Shown here: one piece after another, positions 10,076-18,971 of the stretch
How positions within the stretch are numbered: the first letter of the stretch is position 1
How the letters are laid out: every line of letters begins with the position of its first letter
Origin: Eggerthellaceae bacterium
GTDB taxonomy: Bacteria > Actinomycetota > Coriobacteriia > Coriobacteriales > Eggerthellaceae
Direction: 5' to 3'
DNA: 55,642 bases
Assembly (NCBI GenBank): GCA_022644775.1
Contig: JALCHN010000007.1
Span: 1 to 55,642, forward strand
Translations under genes and position numbers: made by a program
The notes under the pieces: model-generated
Databases searched by the model: none
Told to the model about the DNA's origin: nothing
What the model saw: the letters and a program-made list of their open reading frames with translations, nothing else

Positions 10076-11390
10076 CGTGCGCGCGGTGCTCTGCGCGTCG
10101 ACCGAAGAGGTGCGGCATCCCGAACTGCTCGGGCTTCCCGACGAGAACCTGGCCGACCAGGGATGGCTCGCGGTGATGACCGATGCCGAGCGCGCCCGCA
10201 GCTGGATCAAGGCGCACGGTCGAGGTTTGAAGGTCTGGATTGCGGGCAGCGACGACGTGTGCGCCCTGAACCTGGCGGCCGCAGTGAGGGCCGACGGGGG
10301 AGCGGTGCAGCTCGTCGCCTTCCACGGGTCGGGGTCTCTTGCAAGCAGGGCTCGAGCGGCGGGCGTGTCCGACGTGCTCGATGAGGCGGCCTTCCTGCAG
10401 GCCTACGGAACCTGCAAGCAGGCGGCCCTCTTGCAGGATTCGCTCGCTCGCACCAAAGAGAGTACGGGTCCCATCGACCTTATGCTGCGCGAGCGCGCGG
10501 CGAAGGCGGCCGAGCAGGACGGGGATTCCACTGCGGTGCCCCTGCCGTCTTCCGCGCCCGCTCGCGTGCAGAAGGCGTCTGCGAGCGAGCGCCCGAGCGG
10601 GACGATCGTGTCGGTGGTGGGCGCCGGCGGCGGCACGGGCAAGAGCACCGTGGCCGTTTTGCTCGCCGTGGCCGTGCAGCAGCGGGGCCTGCGCACGGCC
10701 ATCGTCGACGCCGACCTGCAGTGCGGCGACGTGCGCTACCTGATGGGGGCCGACCATGCGCTGGGCATCGACGAGCTGGCGGCTCAGCCCGAGCGCGCGT
10801 CGTCGCTGTCTTCGAAGAGCCGCCTGCCCGCCGTGGTGGCCTCGCCGGAAAAGCTCGAAGCGTCCGAAGAGCTGGCGGGTCAGGTCGCCGGCGTCGTGCG
10901 CGACCTGGCGAACCGCTTCGACGCGGTCGTGGTGAACACGGGCCCGGCCTGGGGCGACGTGCAGATGGACCTCATCGGCCTGTCCGACCAGGTCATCTTC
11001 GTGCTCGACCAGCGGCCCACCTCGATTCGCCTCTGCCGTCACGTGCTCGAGCTCTGCGCCCGCTGTGGGGCGGCGACCAAGCAGTTCCTCTTCGCGGTGA
11101 ACCGCTGGTCGAAGCAGGCGCTCTTCAGCGGCATCGACGTGGCGGTGGCCTTGGGCGCCGCCAACACGGTCGAGCTGTCCGACGGCGGCAAGGCGGTGCA
11201 GGAGTACCTGGGGTCGGGTCAGCCGCTCGACGTGGCAGACGCCCATAACCCGCTCTACCTGAGCCTGGCCAAGCTCGCCATGGAGCTGTTCCCCGAAAGC
11301 GACGGGGCGGCCCCTGTGGCGGCGCAGGCTCCGGTGCGCCGCGGCCTCTTCCGCTCGCGCAGGCGCAAGGAGGCGGCGGCATGTCTCTAA
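10062..11390 (+). CDS. tadZ: TadZ/CpaE-like ATPase (ParA/MinD superfamily)
   Basis: Places the Tad secretion machine at the membrane. The N-terminal ~120 residues form a receiver-like domain without an obvious phospho-acceptor motif; a linker follows, then a ParA/MinD-type ATPase with the deviant Walker A GAGGGTGKST near residues 187-196 and the IVDADLQCGDVRYLMG switch near 220. The C-terminal half contains VVNTGPAWGD and VIFVLDQRPTSIRLC. 442 residues, in the family range. It overlaps cpaB upstream and tadA downstream (10 bases), so translation is coupled. Confidence 0.88.
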   Translation: MAANNVRAVLCASTEEVRHPELLGLPDENLADQGWLAVMTDAERARSWIKAHGRGLKVWIAGSDDVCALNLAAAVRADGGAVQLVAFHGSGSLASRARAAGVSDVLDEAAFLQAYGTCKQAALLQDSLARTKESTGPIDLMLRERAAKAAEQDGDSTAVPLPSSAPARVQKASASERPSGTIVSVVGAGGGTGKSTVAVLLAVAVQQRGLRTAIVDADLQCGDVRYLMGADHALGIDELAAQPERASSLSSKSRLPAVVASPEKLEASEELAGQVAGVVRDLANRFDAVVVNTGPAWGDVQMDLIGLSDQVIFVLDQRPTSIRLCRHVLELCARCGAATKQFLFAVNRWSKQALFSGIDVAVALGAANTVELSDGGKAVQEYLGSGQPLDVADAHNPLYLSLAKLAMELFPESDGAAPVAAQAPVRRGLFRSRRRKEAAACL

Positions 11391-12697
11391 CGGAACGCGT
11401 GCGCCAGGCGGGCAACGCGGGCACGGCCCTGGGCGCGCGGCAGCGCGACCCCGAACTGCTTGAGGAGCTGCGCCGTCGCGTGCAGGATCTGCTTCCCTCA
11501 CAGGAGATCGTGCGCCTGCGCGCCGACAATCCCGCCCGTGCCCAGAGCGAGGTCCGCACGGCCTGCAAGCGCGTCTTCGACGAGGACCCCTGGTTCGTGG
11601 CCGACGCGGCGGTGCGCGCGAGCTTGACCGAAGCGTTTCTCGACGGCGTCTTCGGCTTCGGGCCCATCGAATGGGCGCTCGCCGACGACACGGTGACCGA
11701 AATCATGGTGAACGGAAGCCGGTCGCTCTACGTCGAGCGCGACGGCGCGCTCGAGGAGGTACCCGAGCCCTTCGCCGACGACGACGAGGTCCGCGCCCTC
11801 ATCGACCGGATCATCGCCCCGCTCGGCCGCCGCGTCGACGAGTCGTCGCCGCTCGTCGATGCGCGGCTCCCGCAGGGGCATCGCGTCCATGCGGTTATCC
11901 CGCCCATCGCGATCGACGGGCCGGCGGTGACCATCCGCAAATTCTCGCCCCAGGTCATCGGCTTGGGTGACATGGAAGCCTCCGGCTCTCTCGAGGCGCC
12001 GGTCGCCACCTTCCTGCGCTGGCTCGTGCGCTTGCGGAAGAACGTCGCGGTGTCGGGCGGTACGGGCAGCGGGAAGACGACCCTGCTCAACGCCCTGTCC
12101 TGCGAGATTGCCCAGTCGGAGCGCATCGTGACGATCGAGGATTCGGCCGAGCTGCGCTTCCTGGAGCATCCGCACGTGGTGCGCCTGGAAGCCCGCCCGC
12201 CGAGCGCCGAGGGCACCGGCCAGGTGACGATCCGCGAGCTCGTGCGCAACGCGCTGCGCATGCGCCCCGATCGGATCATCGTGGGCGAATGCCGCGGCGG
12301 CGAGGCGCTCGACATGCTGCAGGCGATGAACACGGGGCACGACGGGTCGCTGACGACCCTGCACGCCAATTCGCCTGCCGACTGCGTGCTGCGCCTCACG
12401 ACGATGGTGCGCTATGCGGTCGATTTGCCGGTCGACGTGATCGAGGCGCAGATAGGAAGCGCGCTCGACTACATCGTGCAGACGGTGCGCGCTCCCGACG
12501 GGAAGCGCCGCACGTGCGAGATCGACGCGGTCAGCTACGACCAGGGCGCGCGGGCCCTTTCGGTGGTGCCGGTCTACGAAAAGCCGCGCAACGCGCCGAC
12601 AGGCGGCTGGCGCGCGGCCCCGGCCTGGCTCGGCGACGACCGGCTTCCCGCAGAGGAGGTGGCGGCATGGAAACGGCAGACGTCGCTCTCCTCCTAG
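11381..12697 (+). CDS. tadA: Tad pilus assembly ATPase TadA/CpaF
   Basis: Type II/IV secretion-family motor that powers pilin polymerisation. The N-terminal domain has the typical DDTVTEIMVNGSRSLYVERDG strand (about residues 102-123); Walker A is GGTGSGKTT near 226-234, an Asp-box-like VTIEDSAELRF near 250, Walker B-like RIIVGECRGGEALDMLQAM near 300, and the His box TTLHANS near 327. 438 residues. Overlaps tadZ and tadB, consistent with one operon. Not to be confused with the tRNA deaminase at 53.7 kb, which shares the symbol. Confidence 0.93.
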   Translation: MSLTERVRQAGNAGTALGARQRDPELLEELRRRVQDLLPSQEIVRLRADNPARAQSEVRTACKRVFDEDPWFVADAAVRASLTEAFLDGVFGFGPIEWALADDTVTEIMVNGSRSLYVERDGALEEVPEPFADDDEVRALIDRIIAPLGRRVDESSPLVDARLPQGHRVHAVIPPIAIDGPAVTIRKFSPQVIGLGDMEASGSLEAPVATFLRWLVRLRKNVAVSGGTGSGKTTLLNALSCEIAQSERIVTIEDSAELRFLEHPHVVRLEARPPSAEGTGQVTIRELVRNALRMRPDRIIVGECRGGEALDMLQAMNTGHDGSLTTLHANSPADCVLRLTTMVRYAVDLPVDVIEAQIGSALDYIVQTVRAPDGKRRTCEIDAVSYDQGARALSVVPVYEKPRNAPTGGWRAAPAWLGDDRLPAEEVAAWKRQTSLSS

Positions 12698-13635
12698 CGG
12701 CTGGATTCGCCTTTCTCTGTGCGGCGTGTGCGGCGGCTTCGATTGCGGCGCGCGTCGCGGAAGGGGCGCGTGCCGCGCGCATGGCGCGGGCGGCGGGCGG
12801 CCTGTCGCTCGTGCGCCGGGCGCTCGCCCACGGGGTGCCCGCCTTCATGCCCCTGGCGCGCCGTCTGGCAGCCGCGCCGAAGGCGGGCGCCTGGGCGGCA
12901 GGGGCGTGCGCGCTGCTGGCGTATAGGGGCGTGCGGGCCGATCCTGCTGCCGTGTGCTCTCTGCTTGCGGCCTTCGCCGTGGCCGTGGGCGCGGTCTGCG
13001 GTGCGGCGTTCTCGCCGGTGGCGGGCGCTGCGCTCGCATTCGCAGCGGTGCTTGCGGTCACGGGCGCGGTGTCGCGCCGCGTGCGCCGCCAGCGCGAGCT
13101 CGTGCGCGATGCCCTGCCCGATGCCCTGCGCACGATGGAAGCCTGCTTCCATGCGGGGCTAAGCCAGAGCCAGGCCTTCCAGCAGCTGGCGCGCGAGGCG
13201 CCGCGACCTCTTTCCGACGTGTTCGACCGGGCGGCCCGCGCCTTCGAGGCCGGCGAGCCCCTGCACGCGGTGCTGGCGCGCATGCGCGCGGAAGCGGGCG
13301 TGCCCGAGCTCGCCTTCCTGTCGGCGGCGCTCGAGATTCAGCACCAGGCGGGCGGGAGCATGGGGCCCGTGATCGGCGCGGCGCGCGATTCTCTCGAAGG
13401 CGAGCTCGATCTGAAGCGGTCCCTGCGGGTTCATACGGCCCAGGCGCGCTTGTCGGCGCGGGTGGTGGTGGGCGTTACGGTCCTGCTCGTCGCCGCGCTC
13501 TCGGCCCTGTCGGAGGACTTTCTGGGCCCCTTCTTCGCTTCCCCGGCGGGGATGGCGCTCTTCGGGATGGCGGTGGCCATGCAGGTGGCGGGCATCTTCG
13601 CCGTGCGCCGCCTGCTCGACGTGGAGGTGGGGTAG
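12667..13635 (+). CDS. tadB: Tad inner-membrane platform protein TadB
   Basis: T2SSF-domain protein of the pilus base. ATG 12667 has GAGGAGG upstream and overlaps tadA by 31 bases. The T2SSF domain spans about residues 145-270 (DALPDALRTMEACFHAGLSQ, IQHQAGGSMGPVIGAARDSL), with hydrophobic segments near residues 7-28, 80-115 and two at the C-terminus (about 265-315). 322 residues. It is followed two bases later by the paralogous tadC, the usual tandem arrangement. Confidence 0.88.
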   Translation: METADVALLLAAGFAFLCAACAAASIAARVAEGARAARMARAAGGLSLVRRALAHGVPAFMPLARRLAAAPKAGAWAAGACALLAYRGVRADPAAVCSLLAAFAVAVGAVCGAAFSPVAGAALAFAAVLAVTGAVSRRVRRQRELVRDALPDALRTMEACFHAGLSQSQAFQQLAREAPRPLSDVFDRAARAFEAGEPLHAVLARMRAEAGVPELAFLSAALEIQHQAGGSMGPVIGAARDSLEGELDLKRSLRVHTAQARLSARVVVGVTVLLVAALSALSEDFLGPFFASPAGMALFGMAVAMQVAGIFAVRRLLDVEVG

Positions 13636-13637
13636 CG

Positions 13638-14546
13638 ATGGGCGTGCTGGTGACTGTGGGGGCGGCCGCGGCCTGGGTCGGTGGGTCGTGCGCGGTCGCG
13701 CAGGCGCTGCGCTCCCATGCGGAAGCGGCCCGCGCCAAGCGCCTGCACGCGATCGCGTCGGGCGCGGCCGAACGAGCGCGGCCGAGCGCGGGACTCGCCG
13801 AAGCCGTAGTGAGAAGGGCGCAAGACCTTTCGCGGGCGCAGGCGCCGCTCGCCGGCTGGGCCCGTCTGGGCACGGCGTCCTTCGAGGGCAGGGTGCGCAA
13901 GGCGGGGCTCGAGCGGCGGGTGACGGTCGACGGGCTTGCCCGCACTCGCCTCGAAGCCGTGGCGCTCTGCGCGGTGGCAGGGGCGGTCGCGGGAGCCGGG
14001 GCGAGCGGCCAGCTGGCGCTTGCGGGCGCCGTTGCCGGGGCGGCCGCCGGGGCGGGGCTCGTCCCCTGGGCCCTGGGACGATGCGTGGAAGCGCGGGCGC
14101 GCGCTCTGAAGGGCTGCCTTTCGGAAACGATCGAAGTGCTCTGCCTGGGTCTGCGCAGCGGGCTTTCGCTCGACCGGTCTATCGAGCTCTACGCGTCTTG
14201 CTTCGAAGGTGATTTCGCCCGCGAACTCGACGAGGCCCGCATGGAATGGCAATCGGGGCTGGCCACGCGCGAAGCGGCCCTGCGTCGGCTGGCCGCCACC
14301 TACGAAGCGCCCCTGCTCGCGCGCGTGGTCGACGCGATCGTCCGATCGGCGCGCTTCGGCTCGCCTCTGGCCGACACGCTCGAGTCGCTGGCGGTCGAGG
14401 CGCGACAGACGCGCAAGGCAGACGTGGAGGAAGCGGTCATGAAGGCCCCGGTGAAGATGATGGTTCCCGTGGGAACGCTCATCCTGCCGTCGATGCTCAT
14501 CTTGGTCTTGGGGCCGGTGCTGCTCGATTTGGCCCAGGGATGGTAA
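13638..14546 (+). CDS. tadC: Tad inner-membrane platform protein TadC
   Basis: Second T2SSF-domain platform subunit, paralogue of TadB. ATG 13638 is two bases after the tadB stop with GGAGGTGG upstream. The T2SSF core lies at about residues 160-275 (SETIEVLCLGLRSGLSLDRS, VDAIVRSARFGSPLADTLES), followed by a final membrane helix (MMVPVGTLILPSMLILVLGP). 302 residues. The N-terminal region is very Ala-rich. Confidence 0.88.
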   Translation: MGVLVTVGAAAAWVGGSCAVAQALRSHAEAARAKRLHAIASGAAERARPSAGLAEAVVRRAQDLSRAQAPLAGWARLGTASFEGRVRKAGLERRVTVDGLARTRLEAVALCAVAGAVAGAGASGQLALAGAVAGAAAGAGLVPWALGRCVEARARALKGCLSETIEVLCLGLRSGLSLDRSIELYASCFEGDFARELDEARMEWQSGLATREAALRRLAATYEAPLLARVVDAIVRSARFGSPLADTLESLAVEARQTRKADVEEAVMKAPVKMMVPVGTLILPSMLILVLGPVLLDLAQGW

Positions 14547-14595
14547 CCGGGGAAGGGAATGCGAGGCGCCTTGGGGCGCGGAAAGGATGGAAACG

Positions 14596-14832
14596 ATGAA
14601 AGCGATGACAGCGAAGATGGGAGTTCGGGCGTGCGAGGGGATGCGGGCGCTGTGCGCGCGGGGGCGCGCAACCGCGGCCGTGCTCGCCCGTGACGTGCGC
14701 GGGCAGGGAACGACCGAATACGCCATCTTGGTGGGCGTGCTCGTCGTGATAGCGATTCTCGCCATCACGGTCTTCAGGCCGAAGATTCAGGAGCTTTGGA
14801 ATGCGATCGCAGACGGTATCAACAGTCTCTAG
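14596..14832 (+). CDS. flp: Flp-type pilin
   Basis: Major pilin candidate: small, with a positively charged leader and the class IVb prepilin motif VRG|QGTTEYAILVG, in which cleavage after Gly places Glu at +5 and Tyr at +6, followed by a hydrophobic helix of about 20 residues (VVIAILAITVF). ATG 14596 is preferred because GGAAAGG abuts the alternative ATG at 14587, leaving it no spacing. 78 residues as precursor, about 40 after cleavage. No prepilin peptidase gene lies in this window. Confidence 0.88.
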   Translation: MKAMTAKMGVRACEGMRALCARGRATAAVLARDVRGQGTTEYAILVGVLVVIAILAITVFRPKIQELWNAIADGINSL

Positions 14833-15082
14833 CCGCAAAGCGGTGCAGAGAGGGCGCGCATGGCGCGCGGTGCAAGCGGGCAGGACCCTGCTGCGCGGTT
14901 GCCGAGGACAGGGGTCAGTCGAAATCGCCGTCCTCTTGGTCGCCTTCCTCGCGATCGCGGGCGGACTCGCGGCTCTCTGGCACCTGCTCGACGGGGGAGC
15001 CTTCGTCGTGCATGCGGTTGCGAGCGCCTCCCACTGCGTGGGGGTGTCGATCGGGGCGTGGGCCGATGTGCTGGCGTACTGA
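14801..15082 (+). CDS. small pilin-like protein with prepilin-type leader
   Basis: A 93-residue frame overlapping the pilin gene by 32 bases. It contains CRG|QGSVEIAVLLVAFLAIA, the same leader-plus-hydrophobic pattern as the Flp pilin with Glu at +5, then a short extracytoplasmic tail. It looks like a minor pseudopilin (TadE-like, truncated). The start is uncertain: ATG 14801 lies inside the flp gene, and GTG 14843, after the flp stop, is an alternative that keeps the whole motif. Confidence 0.6.
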   Translation: MRSQTVSTVSSRKAVQRGRAWRAVQAGRTLLRGCRGQGSVEIAVLLVAFLAIAGGLAALWHLLDGGAFVVHAVASASHCVGVSIGAWADVLAY

Positions 15083-15566
15083 CGAATCGGGGCAGGCGAC
15101 GGTTGAAGCGGCCTTCCTCGTGCCCGTGGTCTTCGTCGCCCTGCTTTTGCTGCTGCAGCCGGGCATCCTGCTTTACGACCGCATCGTCATGCAGGGAGCG
15201 GCGGCGCAGGGCTGCCGCTTGCTCGTCACGAGCACGCAGGCAGGCGGGGCGTCTGCAACTTCCTGCGAGGACCTGGTCAAGCGGTGGCTGGGCGCCGTGC
15301 CCCCGCACGACCTTTTCCACGTGCATGAGCCGTCGTGTACCTGGGAGGTGGTGTGCGAGGGCGACGAATACGCGGGTGAGGTGGCCGTGTCGATTCAAAC
15401 GAAGGTCAGGCCCCTGCCCCTTATCGGCGCGGCTGCCGCGTATGCCGGGGCGGTCGACGGAGACGGATATCTCACGGTTGCGGTGCGCGAGACGGCGTCC
15501 ACCCAGCCGGCATGGGCGCAGGCGTCTGGGATCAGCCCGGGTGCCTGGGTGGGAGCACGAGGGTAG
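15066..15566 (+). CDS. tadE: TadE-like minor pilin
   Basis: 166 residues from ATG 15066, overlapping the previous gene by 17 bases. The leader ESG|QATVEAAFLVPVVFVALLLLL has Glu at +5 and the VPVVF pattern typical of TadE/TadG pseudopilins. The extracytoplasmic part has four cysteines (GCRLL, ATSCEDL, SCTWEVVC) that could form two disulfides. No strong ribosome-binding site is seen, so it probably depends on coupling. Confidence 0.78.
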   Translation: MCWRTDESGQATVEAAFLVPVVFVALLLLLQPGILLYDRIVMQGAAAQGCRLLVTSTQAGGASATSCEDLVKRWLGAVPPHDLFHVHEPSCTWEVVCEGDEYAGEVAVSIQTKVRPLPLIGAAAAYAGAVDGDGYLTVAVRETASTQPAWAQASGISPGAWVGARG

Positions 15567-15575
15567 GTGAGCGCG

Positions 15576-17735
15576 ATGCGCGAAACAGGGCGCCGTCCGG
15601 TGCGGCGGGCTTTCCACGAAGATGACGGCGGCTTCACGACGGTGGGCATGGTGCTCGCCCTGCTCGTGTCGCTCGCTCTGCTGTTCAGCGCCGCGAAGGT
15701 CTACAAGATCAACTCGGTCGCGGCCGACGTGCAGAACGTGGCGGACGCGGCGGCGCTCGCCGCCGAAAACCAGGTGGCCTCCTTCTACATAGTGGCCCAG
15801 GTCTGCGACGCCGTCGTGCTGTCGCTGTCGCTGACGTCTGCGGTCACGGCGGGCGCCGGAGCGGTGGCTCTGTGCATCCCGGGCGGCCAGACGGTCGCCT
15901 CTCGCCTGCTCGACGCCTCGGCCGATATCGCCCGCGCGCGGCAGAGGTTCGCCGAAGAGGCCGCCGACCGTTTGAACGCGCTGCAGAACCTCTTGCCCTA
16001 TTTCGCGGCCCTGCAGGCATCGCAGGTCGCCCGGGCCAACGACGACGGCGTCGCCCGCTACTTCGGCATCGCCTTCCTCGCGCCGGAAGCGGGTGCGTCC
16101 ATCGACTTCGGGTCGATCGACGAGGCGACGCAGGCGATCGACGATCTGCGGGCCCGGCAAGACCAGGTGGCGCAGGCGGCCGAGCGGGCCGACGCGGCGT
16201 CGAAGGAGGCGCAGGAGAGCAAGGAGCGCGCCTGGCGGGCCGACTGCGGCAATGCGCCCGGCTATTGCATGTACGAGCGCGCCGGCAAGCTTGCGGGCCT
16301 TTCGGGCGCGCGCAACCCCCGCTTCTCGAGCGCGGACACCTGGTCGTTTTCGGTGGCGCTCGAACGGGCGCGGGCCTATTACGCAGAGCGCGCGGCCCAT
16401 GAGCAACCGCAGGGCGATTCGGTCGACGAGCAGGCCAATTCGGCCCTGCGCGCGCGGTTCTACGCCTATGCCGTGCGCGAGCTGAAGAGCGCCTATGTGC
16501 GCGATGCGGGCGATTCGTTCGAAGCCTTCCTGCCCGTGCTGCCCGCCAATACCGACGAAATGCGCGCCACGAGCCTGTTCGCCGAGCGGGTCTATCCCGT
16601 CACGGCGGCAGAGGACGGCACGTGCACGATGCATGCCTGGGCGGGCTGCCCCGCCTGCGCCGGCGCTCGGCAGGCGGGCACGGGGTCGGTGGCCGAGCTC
16701 GAGGCGGGCGGGTTCGCCGTCTGCCCGGAATGCGCTTTCACGCCGGCGAGCTTGGGGTCGGTTGCGGCGGCGTCGACCTCGATCGGGAACGGTTTCGAGC
16801 ACTGGTACCGCATCGTGGCCGAAGAAGCCGGCGTTTACGCTCGAGCGCGCGCTGAGGCCGATGCGGCCAAGCGGGAGGTGCAGGGCCCGATCGAATCGTT
16901 TACCCAGATCATGGGGGACGTGACCAAGCAGGCGGCCTCGCAGCGCATCGAGGTCGCGCCGCCCGGGTCGGTGGGCGCGGTCGCCATCGTGGCCGACGTG
17001 CACGAAGTGGCGGCGAGCGACCTCTTCCCCTCGTCGTTCGTGTCGCAGCCCACCGCCCTCGGTGCGCGCGCCGCGCTTTCGGCCGCCACGCTCGCCCGCG
17101 ACGACAGCTCGGAAACCGAAACGGTCATCACGTCCCTGCTCGATGGCGTCGACGCCGACGCGGCGGGCATCGCAGGCGCGCCCAAGCTCGTGCTGTCGCT
17201 GTGGTCGAGGCTGCTCGGCGCCTACACGCAAGGGCATGACGCCCTGCTCGATGCGGTGCGCCAGATAGGAGACGCCCTGCCCATCAAGAAGGGATCGAGC
17301 GGTTTGGGCACCTGGGCGGCTCAGAAGATCGAGGCGTTCGTCACCGATGCGGGCTTCGAGCCGGCCGAGCTTGCGGCCTGGAAGCCGGTCACCGTCAACA
17401 GCTGGCACGTCGTGGGCGCAGACGGATCGAAGCCGATGACGGCCATCGCCCAGGCCAAGCGAATCGGCGCTCATATCCGGCCCACCGAACAGAACCCTCT
17501 GCGCGCGGCAATCGACCTCAACGCCGATTTCGTCACCGAGGAATTCGACCAACGCTCGAGCCAGGAAATAGAAATCGCCCGCATCCAGCTTTTCGGCGAG
17601 GGAGGGCCGTCGGTGCCGCTGTCGATCACCTTGCCCGAGCCCCTGCGCAGCGCCGGGCACGACGGCATCCAGCGGGCGCGCGAGGCGCTCAAATCGCTCG
17701 TGGCGCGCGAAGAGGAGGTAGAACCATGGGCCTAA
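15576..17735 (+). CDS. large TadG-like membrane-anchored protein of the Tad locus
   Basis: 719 residues with one N-terminal membrane segment (TTVGMVLALLVSLALLF, about residues 20-37) followed by SVAADVQNVADAAALAAENQ, the A-rich stretch after the helix that TadG/pilus-associated proteins show. A second hydrophobic patch lies near residues 85-105, then a long, largely helical extracytoplasmic region with two CxxC pairs (CPACAG near 367 and CPEC near 388), suggesting a metal knuckle or disulfides. ATG 15576 is used: AGGTGA lies five bases upstream; GTG 15567 is an alternative. It has no domain I can name beyond the TadG-like start. Position between two TadE-like genes implies a pilus-tip, anchoring or adhesin role (inference). 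Confidence 0.7.
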   Translation: MRETGRRPVRRAFHEDDGGFTTVGMVLALLVSLALLFSAAKVYKINSVAADVQNVADAAALAAENQVASFYIVAQVCDAVVLSLSLTSAVTAGAGAVALCIPGGQTVASRLLDASADIARARQRFAEEAADRLNALQNLLPYFAALQASQVARANDDGVARYFGIAFLAPEAGASIDFGSIDEATQAIDDLRARQDQVAQAAERADAASKEAQESKERAWRADCGNAPGYCMYERAGKLAGLSGARNPRFSSADTWSFSVALERARAYYAERAAHEQPQGDSVDEQANSALRARFYAYAVRELKSAYVRDAGDSFEAFLPVLPANTDEMRATSLFAERVYPVTAAEDGTCTMHAWAGCPACAGARQAGTGSVAELEAGGFAVCPECAFTPASLGSVAAASTSIGNGFEHWYRIVAEEAGVYARARAEADAAKREVQGPIESFTQIMGDVTKQAASQRIEVAPPGSVGAVAIVADVHEVAASDLFPSSFVSQPTALGARAALSAATLARDDSSETETVITSLLDGVDADAAGIAGAPKLVLSLWSRLLGAYTQGHDALLDAVRQIGDALPIKKGSSGLGTWAAQKIEAFVTDAGFEPAELAAWKPVTVNSWHVVGADGSKPMTAIAQAKRIGAHIRPTEQNPLRAAIDLNADFVTEEFDQRSSQEIEIARIQLFGEGGPSVPLSITLPEPLRSAGHDGIQRAREALKSLVAREEEVEPWA

Positions 17736-18160
17736 TGTGGAAAAACGCGTCCGGTCAGGTGACCGTCGAGGCGATGGTCACCCTGCCCGTGGTCATCGCC
17801 GTGGCCGTGATCACGGTGAACGCCCTCGTGCTGTTAGGGGAGTGCGCCGCCTTCGACCGGCTGGCCCGTGACGCCGTGCGCGCTCAGGCCACGGCTCCCG
17901 CCTACGGGGAGAGCACGGCATCGTGCGCCGCCCGCGTCGAAGGCGAGCTCGCCGCTCGTTTCGACGCCGCCTACGAAAGCGTGTCGGTGCGCACCGAGGG
18001 ACGCTCGCCGGGCTACATGCGGTTCGTGGCGCGCTTGGAGTTCCGCCCCAACCTCTTCGGGCGGCCGTTTTCGGGAAGCGCGTTCGGCGTGCAGCTTGCG
18101 CCTATCGCCCATGAGACGGCGCTTACGGTCGATCCTTACAAGCCGGGGGCGATCCTATGA
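17726..18160 (+). CDS. TadE-like minor pilin
   Basis: 144 residues; overlaps the 719-residue protein's gene by ten bases. The leader ASG|QVTVEAMVTLPVVIAVAVI repeats the GQxTVE pattern seen in the other pseudopilins of this operon, with Glu at +5. The rest is a soluble domain of about 110 residues with cysteines at GECAAF and ASCAARV. Probably a second TadE-type subunit. Confidence 0.78.
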   Translation: MGLMWKNASGQVTVEAMVTLPVVIAVAVITVNALVLLGECAAFDRLARDAVRAQATAPAYGESTASCAARVEGELAARFDAAYESVSVRTEGRSPGYMRFVARLEFRPNLFGRPFSGSAFGVQLAPIAHETALTVDPYKPGAIL

Positions 18161-18663
18161 GCTGGCGGGCGCGCGCATGGGCCGCCGTCGCAGTCGTGGC
18201 CTGCCTCTTTGCAGGCGCCGCGCTCGTTCCGCGCACGGTGAGCACGGTGCAGAAGACGCCGTCGGCGCCCTTGTCGTCCGAGCGGGACGCTTGGGCGGCA
18301 AACGGGCCGGCGGGCCTGGTAGACCGGGCATTCTCCCAGGTGGGCGGGGCGGAACTCGCAGACGACGGCGTGCCCGCCGATTTCGCGGCCGAAGTCTGCG
18401 ACGTGGAGACTCTCGATCCAACGCAGGTGCAGGCGCAAGGCGGCGTCGTCGGCGTGGTGACGCCGCTTGCGGAAGATGCAGCGCGCGCGGCCGTGCGGGA
18501 CCAGTTCGGCTCCCGCGGCTGGCATGCGGTGGCGGGGGAGAGCTCCCAGGGCCGCGGCGACACGTTCGAGCGGGACGAGGGACCCTATCGCTGGGCTTTC
18601 GCCTCCTGTCAGGCGGTTGCGGGCGGGACCTGCGTCGTCATCATGGTAGAGGAGGACGCATGA
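18157..18663 (+). CDS. exported protein of unknown function in the Tad operon
   Basis: 168 residues; ATGA overlap with the gene before and the gene after. One hydrophobic N-terminal segment (AWAAVAVVACLFAGAALV) serves as signal or anchor; the remainder is a soluble acidic domain with two cysteines (AEVCDVET, ASCQAVAGGTCVV gives two more) that could pair. I do not recognise the family. Tight coupling inside the operon suggests a pilus-related envelope function. Confidence 0.6.
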   Translation: MSWRARAWAAVAVVACLFAGAALVPRTVSTVQKTPSAPLSSERDAWAANGPAGLVDRAFSQVGGAELADDGVPADFAAEVCDVETLDPTQVQAQGGVVGVVTPLAEDAARAAVRDQFGSRGWHAVAGESSQGRGDTFERDEGPYRWAFASCQAVAGGTCVVIMVEEDA

Positions 18664-18971
18664 CCGTCGAAGTCGCGTGCACCCCTTGGGCCCGCCTGCG
18701 CGGCCTTATCGGTCGTTCGCGCGACAGCACGGTGCTCGTGCTCGCGCCCTGCCGGAGCGTCCACACCTTCGGCATGCGCGCGCCGCTCGACGTGGTCTTC
18801 GTCGACCGACAGGGGCGGGTGCTCGCGGCGCATGCGCAGGTGCCGCCCCGTCGCGTGGTCTCGTGCCCGAAGGCCCACGTCGCGATAGAGCGCTTTCACA
18901 GCGCGGATGCACTTCCCTGCGCGGGGGCGCTCATGGAACTCGGTTTTCAAACGAAAGGATGTCAGAGATGA
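18660..18971 (+). CDS. DUF192-family protein
   Basis: 103 residues beginning at the ATG of an ATGA overlap. DUF192 features are visible: RLRGLIGRS at the start, CRSVHTFGMRAPLDVVFVD in the middle, RVLAAH after it, and a late ALPCAGALMELG. Most DUF192 proteins are exported; this one has no signal peptide and keeps only the core. DUF192 genes occur near Tad loci in some actinobacteria as far as I recall, but the biochemical role is unknown. Confidence 0.75.
   Translation: MTVEVACTPWARLRGLIGRSRDSTVLVLAPCRSVHTFGMRAPLDVVFVDRQGRVLAAHAQVPPRRVVSCPKAHVAIERFHSADALPCAGALMELGFQTKGCQR

Noticed and set aside
14829-17660. A 943-codon open frame on the minus strand opposite the tad genes, and similar long antisense frames opposite clpC, feoB2 and others
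   Set aside because: High-GC codon use keeps the opposite strand open. They lack ribosome-binding sites and are rich in Arg, His and Ala, without domains, while the plus-strand proteins are clearly real.
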